Source of the DNA: Aphanothece saxicola GSE-SYN-MK-01-06B | GTDB lineage: Bacteria > Cyanobacteriota > Cyanobacteriia > PCC-6307 > Cyanobiaceae | DNA: 64,000 nucleotides | Direction: 5' to 3' | Assembly: GCA_019359745.1 (NCBI GenBank) | Contig: JAHHGT010000002.1 | Location: 310,001-374,000, forward strand | Shown: one piece after another, positions 42,452 through 51,264 of the stretch | Numbering within the stretch: the stretch's first letter is position 1 | Layout: each line of letters opens with the position of its first letter | Notes under the pieces: model-generated | What the model was told of the DNA's origin: nothing | What the model saw: only the letters and a program-made list of their open reading frames with translations | Database searches by the model: none | Made by a program: the position numbers and the translations under genes

Positions 42452-44232
42452 TGGTTCGCGCTGTCGGCGGCGGGGTCGGCCCCTCCACCACCCGCCACAC
42501 CGGGACGGGGCACCAGGCCGCCCTTCTGCTCACCGTCATGCTGCTGATCCTGGCGGCGATCCTCGGCCGGCTGGCCTGGCTGCAGCTGCTGCATGGGGCC
42601 GAGAACCGGGCCATGGCCGACGAGAACCGGATCCGGCTGTTGCCACGCAACCCCGTACGGGGGCGTCTGCTGGATCGCAAGGGCCGGGTGCTGGCCACCA
42701 ATCGCCTCACCTACAACCTCTACCTTCAGCCCCTCCAGGTCGATGATCGCCGCTGGCCCGCGTTGCGCGGTCGGCTCGCCACCCTGCTGGGGATCCCCGC
42801 CGACCGGCTCGAGGCCCAGCGCAAGAGCGGCGCCAACGCCGAAGGTTTCCGCATCCCCCTGGCCCTCTCGCTCACCCCGGTGCAGGTGCTGCGATTCCGG
42901 GAGCAGGCCGGCTCCCTGCAGGGGGCGGAGGTGTCCGAGGACGTGCTGCGCGCCTACCCCGACGGCAGCCTGGGGGCCCATGTGATGGGCTACACCAGCA
43001 GCATCACCGAGGAGGAGTACGCCGCCCTCCGGGACCACGGCTACCGGATCAGCGACCGCATCGGCCGCAGCGGGCTGGAGAAGGTCTATGAAACCCACCT
43101 GCGCGGCGAGTGGGGCGGCCAGCAACTGGAGGTGAATGCCGAGGGCCAGGTGCAGCGCGTGCTGGGGGACAAGCCCGCCAAGGCCGGCAAGGATCTGCGC
43201 CTCACCCTCGATCTCGACCTGCAGCGCGCGGCGGAGAAGGCCCTCGACGGGGTGCGCAAGGGGGCGATCGTGGCGATGGACCCCCAGACCGGCGCGGTGC
43301 GGGCCATGGCCAGCCGGCCCAACTTCGATCCCAACATCTTCTCCGACGGCCCCACCACGGCCCAGTGGAACAGCCTCAACCGGCCGGAGGCGCCGATGCT
43401 GAATCGGGCCTTCCAGGGCTTCCCGCCGGCCAGCACCTTCAAGATCGTCACCACGATCGCCGGGATCGAGTCCGGCAAGCTCAACGAGAACTCCACCGTG
43501 CCGACGGTGGGCTCTTTCTGCTACTACGGCCAGTGCTACGCCGACCACGGCTCCTTCGGCAGCATCGGCTTCCCCTTCGCCCTCGGGGTGAGCAGCAACA
43601 GCTTCTTCTACAAGGTGGGGCTGATGGTCGGTCCGGACGAGCTGTTCAAGGCCGCCCGCCGCATGGGCTACGGCAGCCGCACCGGCAGTGAGCTGGCGGC
43701 CGAGGAATCCCCTGGGCTGCTGGGGGATCCGGCCTGGAAAAAGGAGGTGCTGGGCGAGCCCTGGACCCCGGTCGACACGATCACCTCCTCCATCGGCCAG
43801 GGCGCGGTGACCGTCACGCCGATCCAGATGGCCCGCCTCTATGCGGCCGTGGCCAATGGCGGCTGGCTGGTGACGCCCCACCTGGTGGAGCGCGGCTACC
43901 CCCGCAAGTGGCTGGGGCTGAAGCCGGCCACCCTGCGGGTGCTGCATGACGGCCTGCGCCAGGCGGTCACCACCGGTACGGCCACCATCCTCAACGACCC
44001 CAGCCTGCCGCCCGTGGCCGGCAAGACCGGCACCGCCGAGGACCCCCCCCGTCCCGACCACGCCTGGTTCGGCGGCTATGCCCCGGCCACCGGCAAGCCG
44101 ACCCTGGTGATCGTCGCCTTCGGCGAGAACTCCGGTGGCTACGGCGGCACCGTGGCGGCGCCGATGGTGAAGGCGCTGATGACCGTCTGGTTCCGGGGCG
44201 TGAAACCACCGGCGGCGCCCAAGGCGGGATGA
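42451..44232 (+). CDS. mrdA: Penicillin-binding protein 2 (peptidoglycan transpeptidase)
   Basis: This elongation-specific class B PBP cross-links peptidoglycan. An N-terminal membrane anchor (QAALLLTVMLLILAAILGRLAWLQLL) is followed by the dimerisation domain (IRLLPRNPVRGRLLDRKGRVLATN). The transpeptidase domain has SxxK in FPPASTFKIVTTIA, SxN in GVSSNSFFYKVGL, and KTG in VAGKTGTAEDPPRPDHAW. The length of 593 aa is normal. It is translationally coupled to the upstream unknown gene and convergent with the sulfolipid gene sqdX. No rodA is adjacent. Confidence 0.95.
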   Translation: MVRAVGGGVGPSTTRHTGTGHQAALLLTVMLLILAAILGRLAWLQLLHGAENRAMADENRIRLLPRNPVRGRLLDRKGRVLATNRLTYNLYLQPLQVDDRRWPALRGRLATLLGIPADRLEAQRKSGANAEGFRIPLALSLTPVQVLRFREQAGSLQGAEVSEDVLRAYPDGSLGAHVMGYTSSITEEEYAALRDHGYRISDRIGRSGLEKVYETHLRGEWGGQQLEVNAEGQVQRVLGDKPAKAGKDLRLTLDLDLQRAAEKALDGVRKGAIVAMDPQTGAVRAMASRPNFDPNIFSDGPTTAQWNSLNRPEAPMLNRAFQGFPPASTFKIVTTIAGIESGKLNENSTVPTVGSFCYYGQCYADHGSFGSIGFPFALGVSSNSFFYKVGLMVGPDELFKAARRMGYGSRTGSELAAEESPGLLGDPAWKKEVLGEPWTPVDTITSSIGQGAVTVTPIQMARLYAAVANGGWLVTPHLVERGYPRKWLGLKPATLRVLHDGLRQAVTTGTATILNDPSLPPVAGKTGTAEDPPRPDHAWFGGYAPATGKPTLVIVAFGENSGGYGGTVAAPMVKALMTVWFRGVKPPAAPKAG

Positions 44233-44250
44233 GCTACTTGTGGCGCTGCC

Positions 44251-45387
44251 TCAGGCGACCTGCTGCAGCCGGCCCCGGTTGAGCACCTGGCGGTAATAGC
44301 CCTGCAGCTGAGCCGTGGCGCTGGGCCAGCCCCAGCGTTCGGCCTCCTCGCGGGCGGCCAGGCGCAGCTGGCGGCGGGCGGCCGGGTCCCCCAGCAGCCG
44401 TTCGACGGCCGTGGGCAGGCTGGCGGGCTGGTCGGGGTCGTAGAGGCAGCCGTTGACGCCGTCACTGACGATGTCGGGGATGCCGCCCCGGTTGGCCCCC
44501 ACCACCGGGCAGCCGGCGGCCATGGCCTCGAGCAGCACCAGACCAAGGGTTTCGGTGCTGGAGGGGAACAGGAAGGCATCACCGCTGGCATAGGCCGAGG
44601 CCAACTCCTCGCCGGCCAGGTAGCCCACGAAGGTGGTGGCGGTGCCTTCGAAATGGCGCTCCAGTTGCTGGCGGTGGGGGCCGTCCCCCACCAGGGCCAG
44701 GCGGGTCTGGGGCATAGCTTCCAGCACCGGCCGGATCCGGTCGATCTGCTTTTCCGCCGAGAGCCGGCCGATGTACAGCAGCAGATGGCCGGTGTCGTCG
44801 TGGCCGCCGTGCAGCCGCTGGCGCATGGTGGCGGAGGCCAGTTCGGGGCGGAACAGGTCGGTGTCGACGCCGCGCTGCCACAGGGCCGTGTGCTGGATGC
44901 CCCGCGAGGCGAGCTCCTCGACCATCGCGGTGGAGGTGCAGAGATTGAGCTGGGCCTGGTTGTGGGCGGCCTTGAGCAGTTCCCACAGCAGAGGCTCCAG
45001 CATCCCCATGCCGTAGTGCTCCAGGTACTTGGGCAGGTGGGTGTGGTAGCTGGCCACCAGCGGCAGATGGCGGCTGCGGGCCAGCCAGATGCCCCCCAGG
45101 CCGAGCACGGCGGGGTTGACCACGTGAACCAGATCGGGACCGAAGCGATCCAGGGCTTCGGACACCGCCGGCCGCGGCAGGGCCAGCTTCAGTTCGGGGT
45201 AGAGGGGCAGCGGCAGCGCCGGCACCCCCACCACCCGTGCGCCCATGTAGGTGTCCGGAGCCCCCTCGGGGCAGAAGATCAGCACCTCATCGCCGGCTGC
45301 CACCAGCTGCTGCACCGTCTTGGTGAGCCGCGTGACGATGCCATCCACCTTCGGCAGGAAGGTTTCGGTGAAAAAGGCGATCTTCAC
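44251..45387 (-). CDS. sqdX: Sulfoquinovosyltransferase SqdX (GT4 glycosyltransferase)
   Basis: SqdX transfers sulfoquinovose from UDP-sulfoquinovose to diacylglycerol, completing the sulfolipid SQDG of thylakoid membranes. It is a GT-B glycosyltransferase: N-terminal KIAFFTETFLPKVDGIVTRLTKTV, LVASYHTHLPKYLEHYGMG, then the UDP-binding half with LLYIGRLSAEKQIDRIRPVLEA and the EX7E motif SSTETLGLVLLEAMAAGCP. GTG 45387 is the true start; the first 56 track residues are not conserved. It follows sqdB by 10 nt, the usual cyanobacterial sqdB-sqdX pair. Confidence 0.95.
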   Translation of the reverse strand: MKIAFFTETFLPKVDGIVTRLTKTVQQLVAAGDEVLIFCPEGAPDTYMGARVVGVPALPLPLYPELKLALPRPAVSEALDRFGPDLVHVVNPAVLGLGGIWLARSRHLPLVASYHTHLPKYLEHYGMGMLEPLLWELLKAAHNQAQLNLCTSTAMVEELASRGIQHTALWQRGVDTDLFRPELASATMRQRLHGGHDDTGHLLLYIGRLSAEKQIDRIRPVLEAMPQTRLALVGDGPHRQQLERHFEGTATTFVGYLAGEELASAYASGDAFLFPSSTETLGLVLLEAMAAGCPVVGANRGGIPDIVSDGVNGCLYDPDQPASLPTAVERLLGDPAARRQLRLAAREEAERWGWPSATAQLQGYYRQVLNRGRLQQVA

Positions 45388-45397
45388 GGGCGGGTGA

Positions 45398-46594
45398 TCA
45401 GGCGAAAGCCTTGATCGCTTCCGCCTGGCGCTGGGTCCAGGCCGAGAGGCAGGGGATCTTGGAGCGGTCGCAGCGGTCGGCCCAGCGGCGGGCCACATCC
45501 ACCACCTCGGCCAGGAGGCCGTCATCGAGGGTGGTGGGCTTGAGGCCCAGCTCAATGAAGCAGCGGTTGTCGACGATCAGATCGTTCTCGATCGCCTCCT
45601 TGCGGGGGTTGGGCAGGTAGTTGATCTCGGCGTCGGTGAGGGCCGCCACCTTGCGGGCCAGTTCACCCACCTGGTGGCTCTCGGTCATCTGGTTGAAGAT
45701 CTTCACCTTCTCACCGGCCTCGGGAGGGTTCTCCAGGGCCAGCTGGACGCAGCGCACCGAATCGCGGATGTGGATGAAGGCGCGCGTCTGGCCGCCGGTG
45801 CCGTGCACGGTGAGGGGATAGCCGATCGCCGCCTGCATCAGAAAGCGGTTCAGCACCGTGCCGTAGTCGCCGTCGTAATCGAAGCGGTTGGTGAGCCGGG
45901 GATCCCGCTGGGTGAGGTCGGTGTTGGTGCCCCAGACGATGCCCTGGTGCAGGTCGGTGACCCGGATCGCGTCGTTCTTGTTGTAGTAGAAGAACAGCAG
46001 CTGATCCAGCGTCTTGGTCATGTGATAGACGCTGCCTGGATCCGTGGGGTGCAGGATCTTCTCGGTGAAGCAGGTGCCGTCGGGCTGGGGCACCTCCACC
46101 GTGAGGTAGCCCTCGGGAATCGTGGCGCCGCGGTGCGATCCGTAGCCGTAGACGCCCATGGTGCCGAGGTGCACGATGTGGACGTCGAGACCGCTGTCGA
46201 CGATGGCCGCCAGCAGGTTGTGGGTGCCGTTGACGTTGTTATCGACGGTGTAGCGCTTGGTGGCGCTGCTCTTCATCGAGTAGGGGGCCGCCCGCTGCTC
46301 GGCGAAGTGGACGATGGCCGAGGGGCGCTCACTGCGCAGCAGCTCCAGCAGCCGGTCGTACTCCCGGGCGATGTCGAGGTGCACGAAGGTCATCGTGCGG
46401 CCGCCCACCTGGTCCCAGGCCCGCAGGCGGTCCTGGATGGTGGCGATCGGCGTGAGCGACTCGACGCCGAGGTCGATGTCGATCTTGCGCCGACTGAGGT
46501 TGTCGACGATGACGACGTCATGTCCGGCTTCGGCCAGGTTCACGGCACAGGGCCAACCACAGAAGCCGTCGCCGCCGAGAACGAGAACCTTCAC
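45398..46594 (-). CDS. sqdB: UDP-sulfoquinovose synthase SqdB
   Basis: SqdB makes UDP-sulfoquinovose from UDP-glucose and sulfite. It is an SDR-fold enzyme: KVLVLGGDGFCGWPCAVNLAEAG is the NAD site, SDNLSRR-like VIVDNLSRRKID follows, VHLGTMGVYGYGSHRG is the active-site strand, and SVYHMTKTLDQLLFF gives YxxxK. DLHQGIVWGTNTDLTQRDPRLTNRFDYDGDYGTVLNRF is a family-specific block. The length of 398 aa is normal. It is the promoter-proximal gene of sqdB-sqdX, with a 68-nt spacer before the Psb34-like gene. Confidence 0.97.
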   Translation of the reverse strand: MKVLVLGGDGFCGWPCAVNLAEAGHDVVIVDNLSRRKIDIDLGVESLTPIATIQDRLRAWDQVGGRTMTFVHLDIAREYDRLLELLRSERPSAIVHFAEQRAAPYSMKSSATKRYTVDNNVNGTHNLLAAIVDSGLDVHIVHLGTMGVYGYGSHRGATIPEGYLTVEVPQPDGTCFTEKILHPTDPGSVYHMTKTLDQLLFFYYNKNDAIRVTDLHQGIVWGTNTDLTQRDPRLTNRFDYDGDYGTVLNRFLMQAAIGYPLTVHGTGGQTRAFIHIRDSVRCVQLALENPPEAGEKVKIFNQMTESHQVGELARKVAALTDAEINYLPNPRKEAIENDLIVDNRCFIELGLKPTTLDDGLLAEVVDVARRWADRCDRSKIPCLSAWTQRQAEAIKAFA

Positions 46595-46662
46595 CCCAGA
46601 CTCCTGAACGAGCGGTTGCTCAGATGGGCAAGCTACTACAGGCCTCAGACGGCCCTCCGGTC

Positions 46663-46827
46663 TCAGCTGATGCCGGCCGCCACCGCCACCATCACGGCCA
46701 CCAGCACGAGTCCGCCGATCAGCAGCATCCGGTTGGCGCCGCTGGTCTCGCCCTCCTCCTGGAGCACCATGCGGGGTTCCTTGGCGAAGGCGTTCAGCTT
46801 GCCGCCGTCTTCTTCGGTGACCTGCAT
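46663..46827 (-). CDS. Psb34-like photosystem II assembly protein
   Basis: A 54-aa protein: a conserved amphipathic N-terminus (GGKLNAFAKEPRMVLQEEGE) and one transmembrane helix (MLLIGGLVLVAVMVAVAAGI). The AFAKEP segment followed by a single helix is the pattern of the Psb34 family (Synechocystis ssl1498), which binds CP47 assembly intermediates in competition with Hlips. The track start at 46851 adds 8 residues; ATG 46827 matches the family start better. It is monocistronic-looking between sqdB and thiG. The assignment rests on pattern recall. Confidence 0.75.
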   Translation of the reverse strand: MQVTEEDGGKLNAFAKEPRMVLQEEGETSGANRMLLIGGLVLVAVMVAVAAGIS

Positions 46828-46885
46828 GGCTGGGGAGTCGGTGTGCGCCAAACCCTATGGAGGGCTGCCTGGATCGGTCCGATCG

Positions 46886-47707
46886 TCAATGGTTCGTCAC
46901 ACGCCCTTCCAGCGGTGAACTGGCCCTGGCTTCGGCCCGCTGCGGCAGTCGGCCCGCCAGCAGGGCGGTGCGGCCGGCTTCGGTGGCCAGGGCCATGGCC
47001 CTGGCCATGGCCGCCGGATCCCCCGCCAGGGCGATGGCGCTGTTGATCAACAGGGCGTCAGCGCCCATCTCCATGGCCTGGGCGGCTTCGCTGGGTACGC
47101 CGAGGCCCGCATCCACCACCACCGGGATACCGGCGCTTTCAATGATCAGGGCGATGTTGGCGGCGTTGCGGATGCCCTGGCCCGAGCCGATCGGCGATCC
47201 CAGCGGCATCACCGTGGCGCAGCCGGCCTCCTCCAGCCGCTTGGCCAGCAGCGGATCGGCGTTGATGTAGGGCAGCACGGCGAAACCCTCCTTCACCAGC
47301 TGTTCGGCGGCCTCGAGGGTGCCGAAGGGGTCGGGGAGCAGATGGCGGGAATCGGGGATCACCTCCAGCTTCACGAAGTTGTTGTCCTCCTGACCCGCCA
47401 GCCGCGCCAGCTCCCGGCCCAGCCGGGCCACCCGCACCGCTTCCTCGGCGGTGGCGCAGCCGGCCGTGTTGGGCAGCATCCAGATCCGGGTCCAGTCGAT
47501 CGCCTCCATCAGGCCGCCGTGGCCCGGGGCAGCGCTCTGCACCCGCCGCACCGCCACGGTGACGATCTCGCAGCCGCTGGCCTCCAGGCTGGCCTGCATG
47601 GCCTCCAGGCTCGGATACTTGCCGGTGCCGGTCATCAGACGGCTGCGGAAGCGGCGGCCGGCGATCACCAGATCGTCGTGGGAGCTCGGGGTGGTGATGG
47701 CGGTCAA
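46886..47707 (-). CDS. thiG: Thiazole synthase ThiG
   Basis: ThiG forms the thiazole phosphate moiety of thiamine from DXP, glycine imine and ThiS-thiocarboxylate. The 273-aa TIM barrel shows [31 protein letters not shown], the Schiff-base lysine in [56 protein letters not shown] and [30 protein letters not shown]. No other thi genes are adjacent; thiL lies elsewhere in the window. Confidence 0.96.
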   Translation of the reverse strand: MTAITTPSSHDDLVIAGRRFRSRLMTGTGKYPSLEAMQASLEASGCEIVTVAVRRVQSAAPGHGGLMEAIDWTRIWMLPNTAGCATAEEAVRVARLGRELARLAGQEDNNFVKLEVIPDSRHLLPDPFGTLEAAEQLVKEGFAVLPYINADPLLAKRLEEAGCATVMPLGSPIGSGQGIRNAANIALIIESAGIPVVVDAGLGVPSEAAQAMEMGADALLINSAIALAGDPAAMARAMALATEAGRTALLAGRLPQRAEARASSPLEGRVTNH

Positions 47708-47772
47708 GGTCGGAGGCTGCAGCGGACGGGCGCATCCCGATTAGTCTGCCCTTTGCCAACGAGACCCACGTC

Positions 47773-48342
47773 ATGCCGGTGCCTCTGGCCGCCCTGCCCC
47801 TCCTGATCGCCGCCAGCCCGGTGCTTGCCGCCAGCCCCCTGCCGGCCGATGGGTTTGTGCCCTTCACCGCCCCCATGATCCAGGCGGTCGATCAGGACGG
47901 CGGAGCCAGCGGTGAGGTCGAAACGTTCGATCCGATCGCCCGGGCCCGCCTGATCGCCGAGCAGATGCCCCGTCGCTGGAGTGGCCGGTACCAGTCGTTC
48001 AGTGGCGGTCCGGTTGTGCCCGTCCAGCTGCGAATCGATGGGGCCACGCCGATGGGCCAGATGGTCGATCTGCGCGGTGCGATCGCCATCGGCGGGGTCG
48101 AGTCACCCGTGCAGGGCAACCTCAACGCCAAGTCGGACCAGCTGGATCTGCTGCTGCTGGGGGATCCCCTTGGGGGCGCTCTGGAGCCCGGTGGCGCCTT
48201 TCAGAGCGTGCAGGGCCTGTCCCTGAGCGGCTGGCGGGCGCCGCGACTCACGACACCGGGGGGACGCCTGCAGCTGATTCCGGAAACCACCGCTGCGCGC
48301 CCTGTCACCGGTGACCCTGCACCGGTGCGCGGCCTCTGGTGA
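47773..48342 (+). CDS. Secreted protein, unknown (189 aa)
   Basis: It begins with a signal peptide (PLAALPLLIAASPVLAASPLP) and then a compact domain: FDPIARARLIAEQMPRRWSGRYQSFSGG, PVQLRIDGATPMGQMVDLRGAIAIGG and NLNAKSDQLDLLLLGDPLGG. The alternating hydrophobic pattern suggests a mainly beta fold in the periplasm or lumen. The WSGRYQSF string looks conserved. I do not know the family. It is divergent from thiG and convergent on the Ycf37-like gene. Confidence 0.72.
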   Translation: MPVPLAALPLLIAASPVLAASPLPADGFVPFTAPMIQAVDQDGGASGEVETFDPIARARLIAEQMPRRWSGRYQSFSGGPVVPVQLRIDGATPMGQMVDLRGAIAIGGVESPVQGNLNAKSDQLDLLLLGDPLGGALEPGGAFQSVQGLSLSGWRAPRLTTPGGRLQLIPETTAARPVTGDPAPVRGLW

Positions 48343-48358
48343 GCGCTGCTCCAGGGTT

Positions 48359-48916
48359 TCAGGAGGCCTTGCCGCCGGCCTCCTGGCCGCTGCGACGTTC
48401 AAGGATGGACAGCCGTTTGCGGGCCGTCTTGTTGGTGGCTTCCAACTGCAGCACCCTCTCATAGAGAGTCCTGGCTTCGTCGGGCTTTGACTGCTTCTCC
48501 AGGGCGAAGGCCAGGTTGTTGATCGCCACCGGGTAGTCGGCCTTGGCCCGCAGGGCGGCCCGGTAGTGACGGACGGCGGCGGCGTAGTTGTTCTGGGCCG
48601 CCAGGGTGAAGCCGAGGGCGTTCTCCATCAGGGCCCTGGCCTCGGCGGGGGCGCTCTCGGCGTCGGCCAGCTTCAGGGCCTGCTTGAGGTTCACCTGCGC
48701 TTCGGCGTAGAGGCGCTTGCGCAGCTGAACCGAGGCCAGTTCGTACAGGGTGGAGACATCCCGGGGGGTGCCGCCGGCCTTGTCGTTGCCCCCGAGCCGC
48801 GCCATGGCGAGTTCATCACGGCGAACCCGCAGGATCTGGCGGGCGACCACGACGGCCGCCACGCCCAGCAGGGCGATCAGTCCCAGCAGGTAGGCCTGGG
48901 GCAGCAGGTCGTTCAT
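48359..48916 (-). CDS. Ycf37-like TPR membrane protein
   Basis: A 185-aa protein with an N-terminal transmembrane helix (LLPQAYLLGLIALLGVAAVVVARQIL) and about three TPR units (STLYELASVQLRKRLYAEAQ, ENALGFTLAAQNNYAAAVRH, INNLAFALEKQSKPDEARTL). The helix plus three TPRs and the RRDELAMARL segment match Ycf37, a thylakoid protein that helps stabilise or assemble photosystem I. It follows rplT by 37 nt on the same strand and may be co-transcribed. TPR proteins are easily confused, so the name is given with moderate confidence. Confidence 0.72.
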   Translation of the reverse strand: MNDLLPQAYLLGLIALLGVAAVVVARQILRVRRDELAMARLGGNDKAGGTPRDVSTLYELASVQLRKRLYAEAQVNLKQALKLADAESAPAEARALMENALGFTLAAQNNYAAAVRHYRAALRAKADYPVAINNLAFALEKQSKPDEARTLYERVLQLEATNKTARKRLSILERRSGQEAGGKAS

Positions 48917-48953
48917 CGGAGCCGGCCGGACGGTCGGGACTGGGAGGACGGCG

Positions 48954-49301
48954 TCAGTGGCCTGCCGCGGTGGCCACGGCGGTGAAGCTGGAGGGATCGG
49001 CGACGGCCAGCTGGGCCAGCATCTTGCGGTTCAGGCGCACGTCGGCCCGCTTGAGGCCACCGATCAGCTTGCTGTAGCTGAGGCCGTTCATGCGGGCGGC
49101 GGCGTTGATCCGGGCGATCCACAGCCGGCGGAAATCACGCTTGCGGCGGCGACGGTCGCGGTAGGCGTTGCAGAGGGCCTTCATGACCCGCTGGTTGGCG
49201 GTGCGGAACAGGCTGCCGTTGCTCCCCTGGAAGCCGCGGGCGAGACGAAGGATCTTGTTGCGGCGTTTGCGGGCGACGTTGCCCCTCTTGACGCGGGCCA
49301 T
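48954..49301 (-). CDS. rplT: 50S ribosomal protein L20
   Basis: L20 organises 23S rRNA early in large-subunit assembly. The 115-aa protein begins [26 protein letters not shown] and contains [38 protein letters not shown], then [27 protein letters not shown]. It is strongly basic, with all family blocks in order. It lies 73 nt after rpmI, the conserved rpmI-rplT unit. infC is not adjacent here. Confidence 0.98.
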   Translation of the reverse strand: MARVKRGNVARKRRNKILRLARGFQGSNGSLFRTANQRVMKALCNAYRDRRRRKRDFRRLWIARINAAARMNGLSYSKLIGGLKRADVRLNRKMLAQLAVADPSSFTAVATAAGH

Positions 49302-49374
49302 GGGAGGTGATCTTGGGGTGGAAAACGGGGAGGAAAACAGGAAGGCGGGAACTCCGGAAGGAGTTCAACCGGAC

Positions 49375-49575
49375 TCAGCCGGCGTAGGGCAGCATCCGGG
49401 CCACGTTGTCGTGGTCGCGATCGTCAACCACCGCCATGGTCCCCAGATAGCGCTTGCGCTTGGGGCTCTTGTGGTCGAGCAGGTGGTTGAGGAAGGCACG
49501 CCGGCGCATGAACTTGCCGGTGCCGGTGGCCTTGAACCGCTTCGCGGCCGCTTTGCGGGTCTTGAGCTTCGGCAT
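49375..49575 (-). CDS. rpmI: 50S ribosomal protein L35
   Basis: A 66-aa protein: [20 protein letters not shown], then [20 protein letters not shown], ending [17 protein letters not shown]. Length and sequence are typical of L35. ATG 49575 is the start; the track ORF to 49878 is an antisense extension into the SpoIID-domain gene. Only 65 nt separate it from that divergent gene, so the promoter and any L20-controlled leader of the operon must be short or overlap that gene. Confidence 0.97.
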   Translation of the reverse strand: MPKLKTRKAAAKRFKATGTGKFMRRRAFLNHLLDHKSPKRKRYLGTMAVVDDRDHDNVARMLPYAG

Positions 49576-49640
49576 CTCGGTAGGCGCAGGCACAAACAAG
49601 CACACTACGACGCGGGTGTACCCCCCTCCAACCCCCTGCC

Positions 49641-51251
49641 GTGCCGATGTCGCTGCGTCCCCCTGTTCTGCCCAGGCTGCTGCTGGTGATGGCGCTCCTG
49701 TTCCCCGCCGGCTGCCGGGCCGATCAGGGGCCGCCCACCCCACCTCCACCCCCTGCTTCGGGCGCCCCCACCGCCGACGCCCCTGCCCCTGAGCCCCCGA
49801 CCCAGATGCACTGGCCGGTGGCCCGCCCCGCCCCGTTGACGGCGGCCAACCCGGTGCTGTGGGTGGCCCTGGCGGCACGGCTGGGTCCGGCGCCGGCCGA
49901 TGCCCAGGCGGCCCAGCCCCTTCGGCTGCGCAGCAGCAGCGGCTTGCTGACCCTGATCGATGCCAGCGGGCAGCGCTTCCAGTCCCCTGAATTAGTGCTG
50001 CACTGGCGCCGCGAGGTCCTGCCCCAGCCCACGACCCTGCGACGCCGGGTGCTGGGGCCGTTTGCCAGCTTTGAGAGCGCTGAGCAGGCGGCCAGCCTCT
50101 GGCGTGCCATGGGGGTGGAGGCCGCCATCGCCAAGCCCCGCGACTGGGAGGTGTGGGCCCCGGCCGGGGCGCCCGATCCCTCCCCCCTTCCGGATGGCGT
50201 CCGGCTGACGGGCTTTGAGCGGACGGTTGCCGAGCGGGTCGGGCTGGAGCTGCGCCGGGCCCAGGGGGTGGTGGCTCTGGCCGCCCCGATCCGGATCGAG
50301 GCCCCCGGGGGCCTGCTCTGGAAGCAGGGGGCCTATGCCGGGCCCTTCCAGTTGCTGGCCGATGCCCACGGCGGCTGGAGCCTGGTGGAGCAGGTGCCCC
50401 TGGAGCGCTATCTGGAGGGGGTGGTGCCCCATGAGATCGGTGCCGGGGTGCCGGCGGCGGCCCTCGAGGCCCAGGCCGTGCTGGCCCGCACCTGGGCCGT
50501 GCGCAACCAGCACCGCTTCGTGGTGGACGGCTACCACCTCTGCGCCGACACCCAGTGCCAGGTGTACAGCGACCCGCGCCACGCCGGCGCCGCCGTGCGC
50601 CAGGCGATCGCCGCCACCCGGCTGGCGGTGCTGATGGGCGCCGATGGACCCATCCACGCCGTCTACCACGCCAGCAACGGTGGCGTCAGCGCCGCCTACC
50701 CGGAGGCCTGGAACGGCGCGCCGGTCCCTTACCTGACCCCTTTCCCCGACGGGCCCGCCCCCTTCCAGGCGCGGTTCCCCGTGCCCCTGGCCGCCACGGC
50801 CCTGCCGGCGCTGCTGCGGGACGGGCGTGGGGCCTGGGGGGCCGACCATCCCGTCTTCCGCTGGCAGCGGCAGCTCACGGCCGCCCAGATCGCCGCCGCC
50901 CTCGGACCGGAGCGGGCGGTGGGACGGCCCACGGCCCTGAAGGTGCTGGCCCGCGGCCCCAGCGGCCGGGTGCTGGCCCTTGAGGTGCAGGGAACCGAAG
51001 GCCGCACCGTGCTGCGGCTGGATGCCATCCGCCGCACCCTGCGCAGCCTGCCCAGCACCCTGTTCACGCTGCAGCCGGCGGGGGCGGGGGTCTGGCAGCT
51101 GGTCGGTGGGGGGTTCGGCCACGGGGCCGGGCTCTCCCAGGCCGGAGCGATCGATCTGGCCGGCCGCGGCTGGAGCACGCGACGGATCCTGGCGCACTAT
51201 TACCCCGGCACCACGTTGCAACCCCTCGGTGCCGGCGACGATTCCCCTTAG
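49641..51251 (+). CDS. SpoIID/LytB-domain lipoprotein
   Basis: A ~536-aa exported protein. The lipobox-like signal [13 protein letters not shown] is followed by a Pro/Ala-rich linker (~30-60), a SPOR-like stretch ([24 protein letters not shown]), and the SpoIID core: [73 protein letters not shown] and [35 protein letters not shown]. SpoIID is a lytic transglycosylase acting on denuded glycan during sporulation; cyanobacteria use relatives outside sporulation. The E of PHEIG and the other core residues are retained. GTG 49641 or ATG 49647 is the start. Confidence 0.9.
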   Translation: MPMSLRPPVLPRLLLVMALLFPAGCRADQGPPTPPPPPASGAPTADAPAPEPPTQMHWPVARPAPLTAANPVLWVALAARLGPAPADAQAAQPLRLRSSSGLLTLIDASGQRFQSPELVLHWRREVLPQPTTLRRRVLGPFASFESAEQAASLWRAMGVEAAIAKPRDWEVWAPAGAPDPSPLPDGVRLTGFERTVAERVGLELRRAQGVVALAAPIRIEAPGGLLWKQGAYAGPFQLLADAHGGWSLVEQVPLERYLEGVVPHEIGAGVPAAALEAQAVLARTWAVRNQHRFVVDGYHLCADTQCQVYSDPRHAGAAVRQAIAATRLAVLMGADGPIHAVYHASNGGVSAAYPEAWNGAPVPYLTPFPDGPAPFQARFPVPLAATALPALLRDGRGAWGADHPVFRWQRQLTAAQIAAALGPERAVGRPTALKVLARGPSGRVLALEVQGTEGRTVLRLDAIRRTLRSLPSTLFTLQPAGAGVWQLVGGGFGHGAGLSQAGAIDLAGRGWSTRRILAHYYPGTTLQPLGAGDDSP

Positions 51252-51264
51252 AGTCAGGGCCTGG

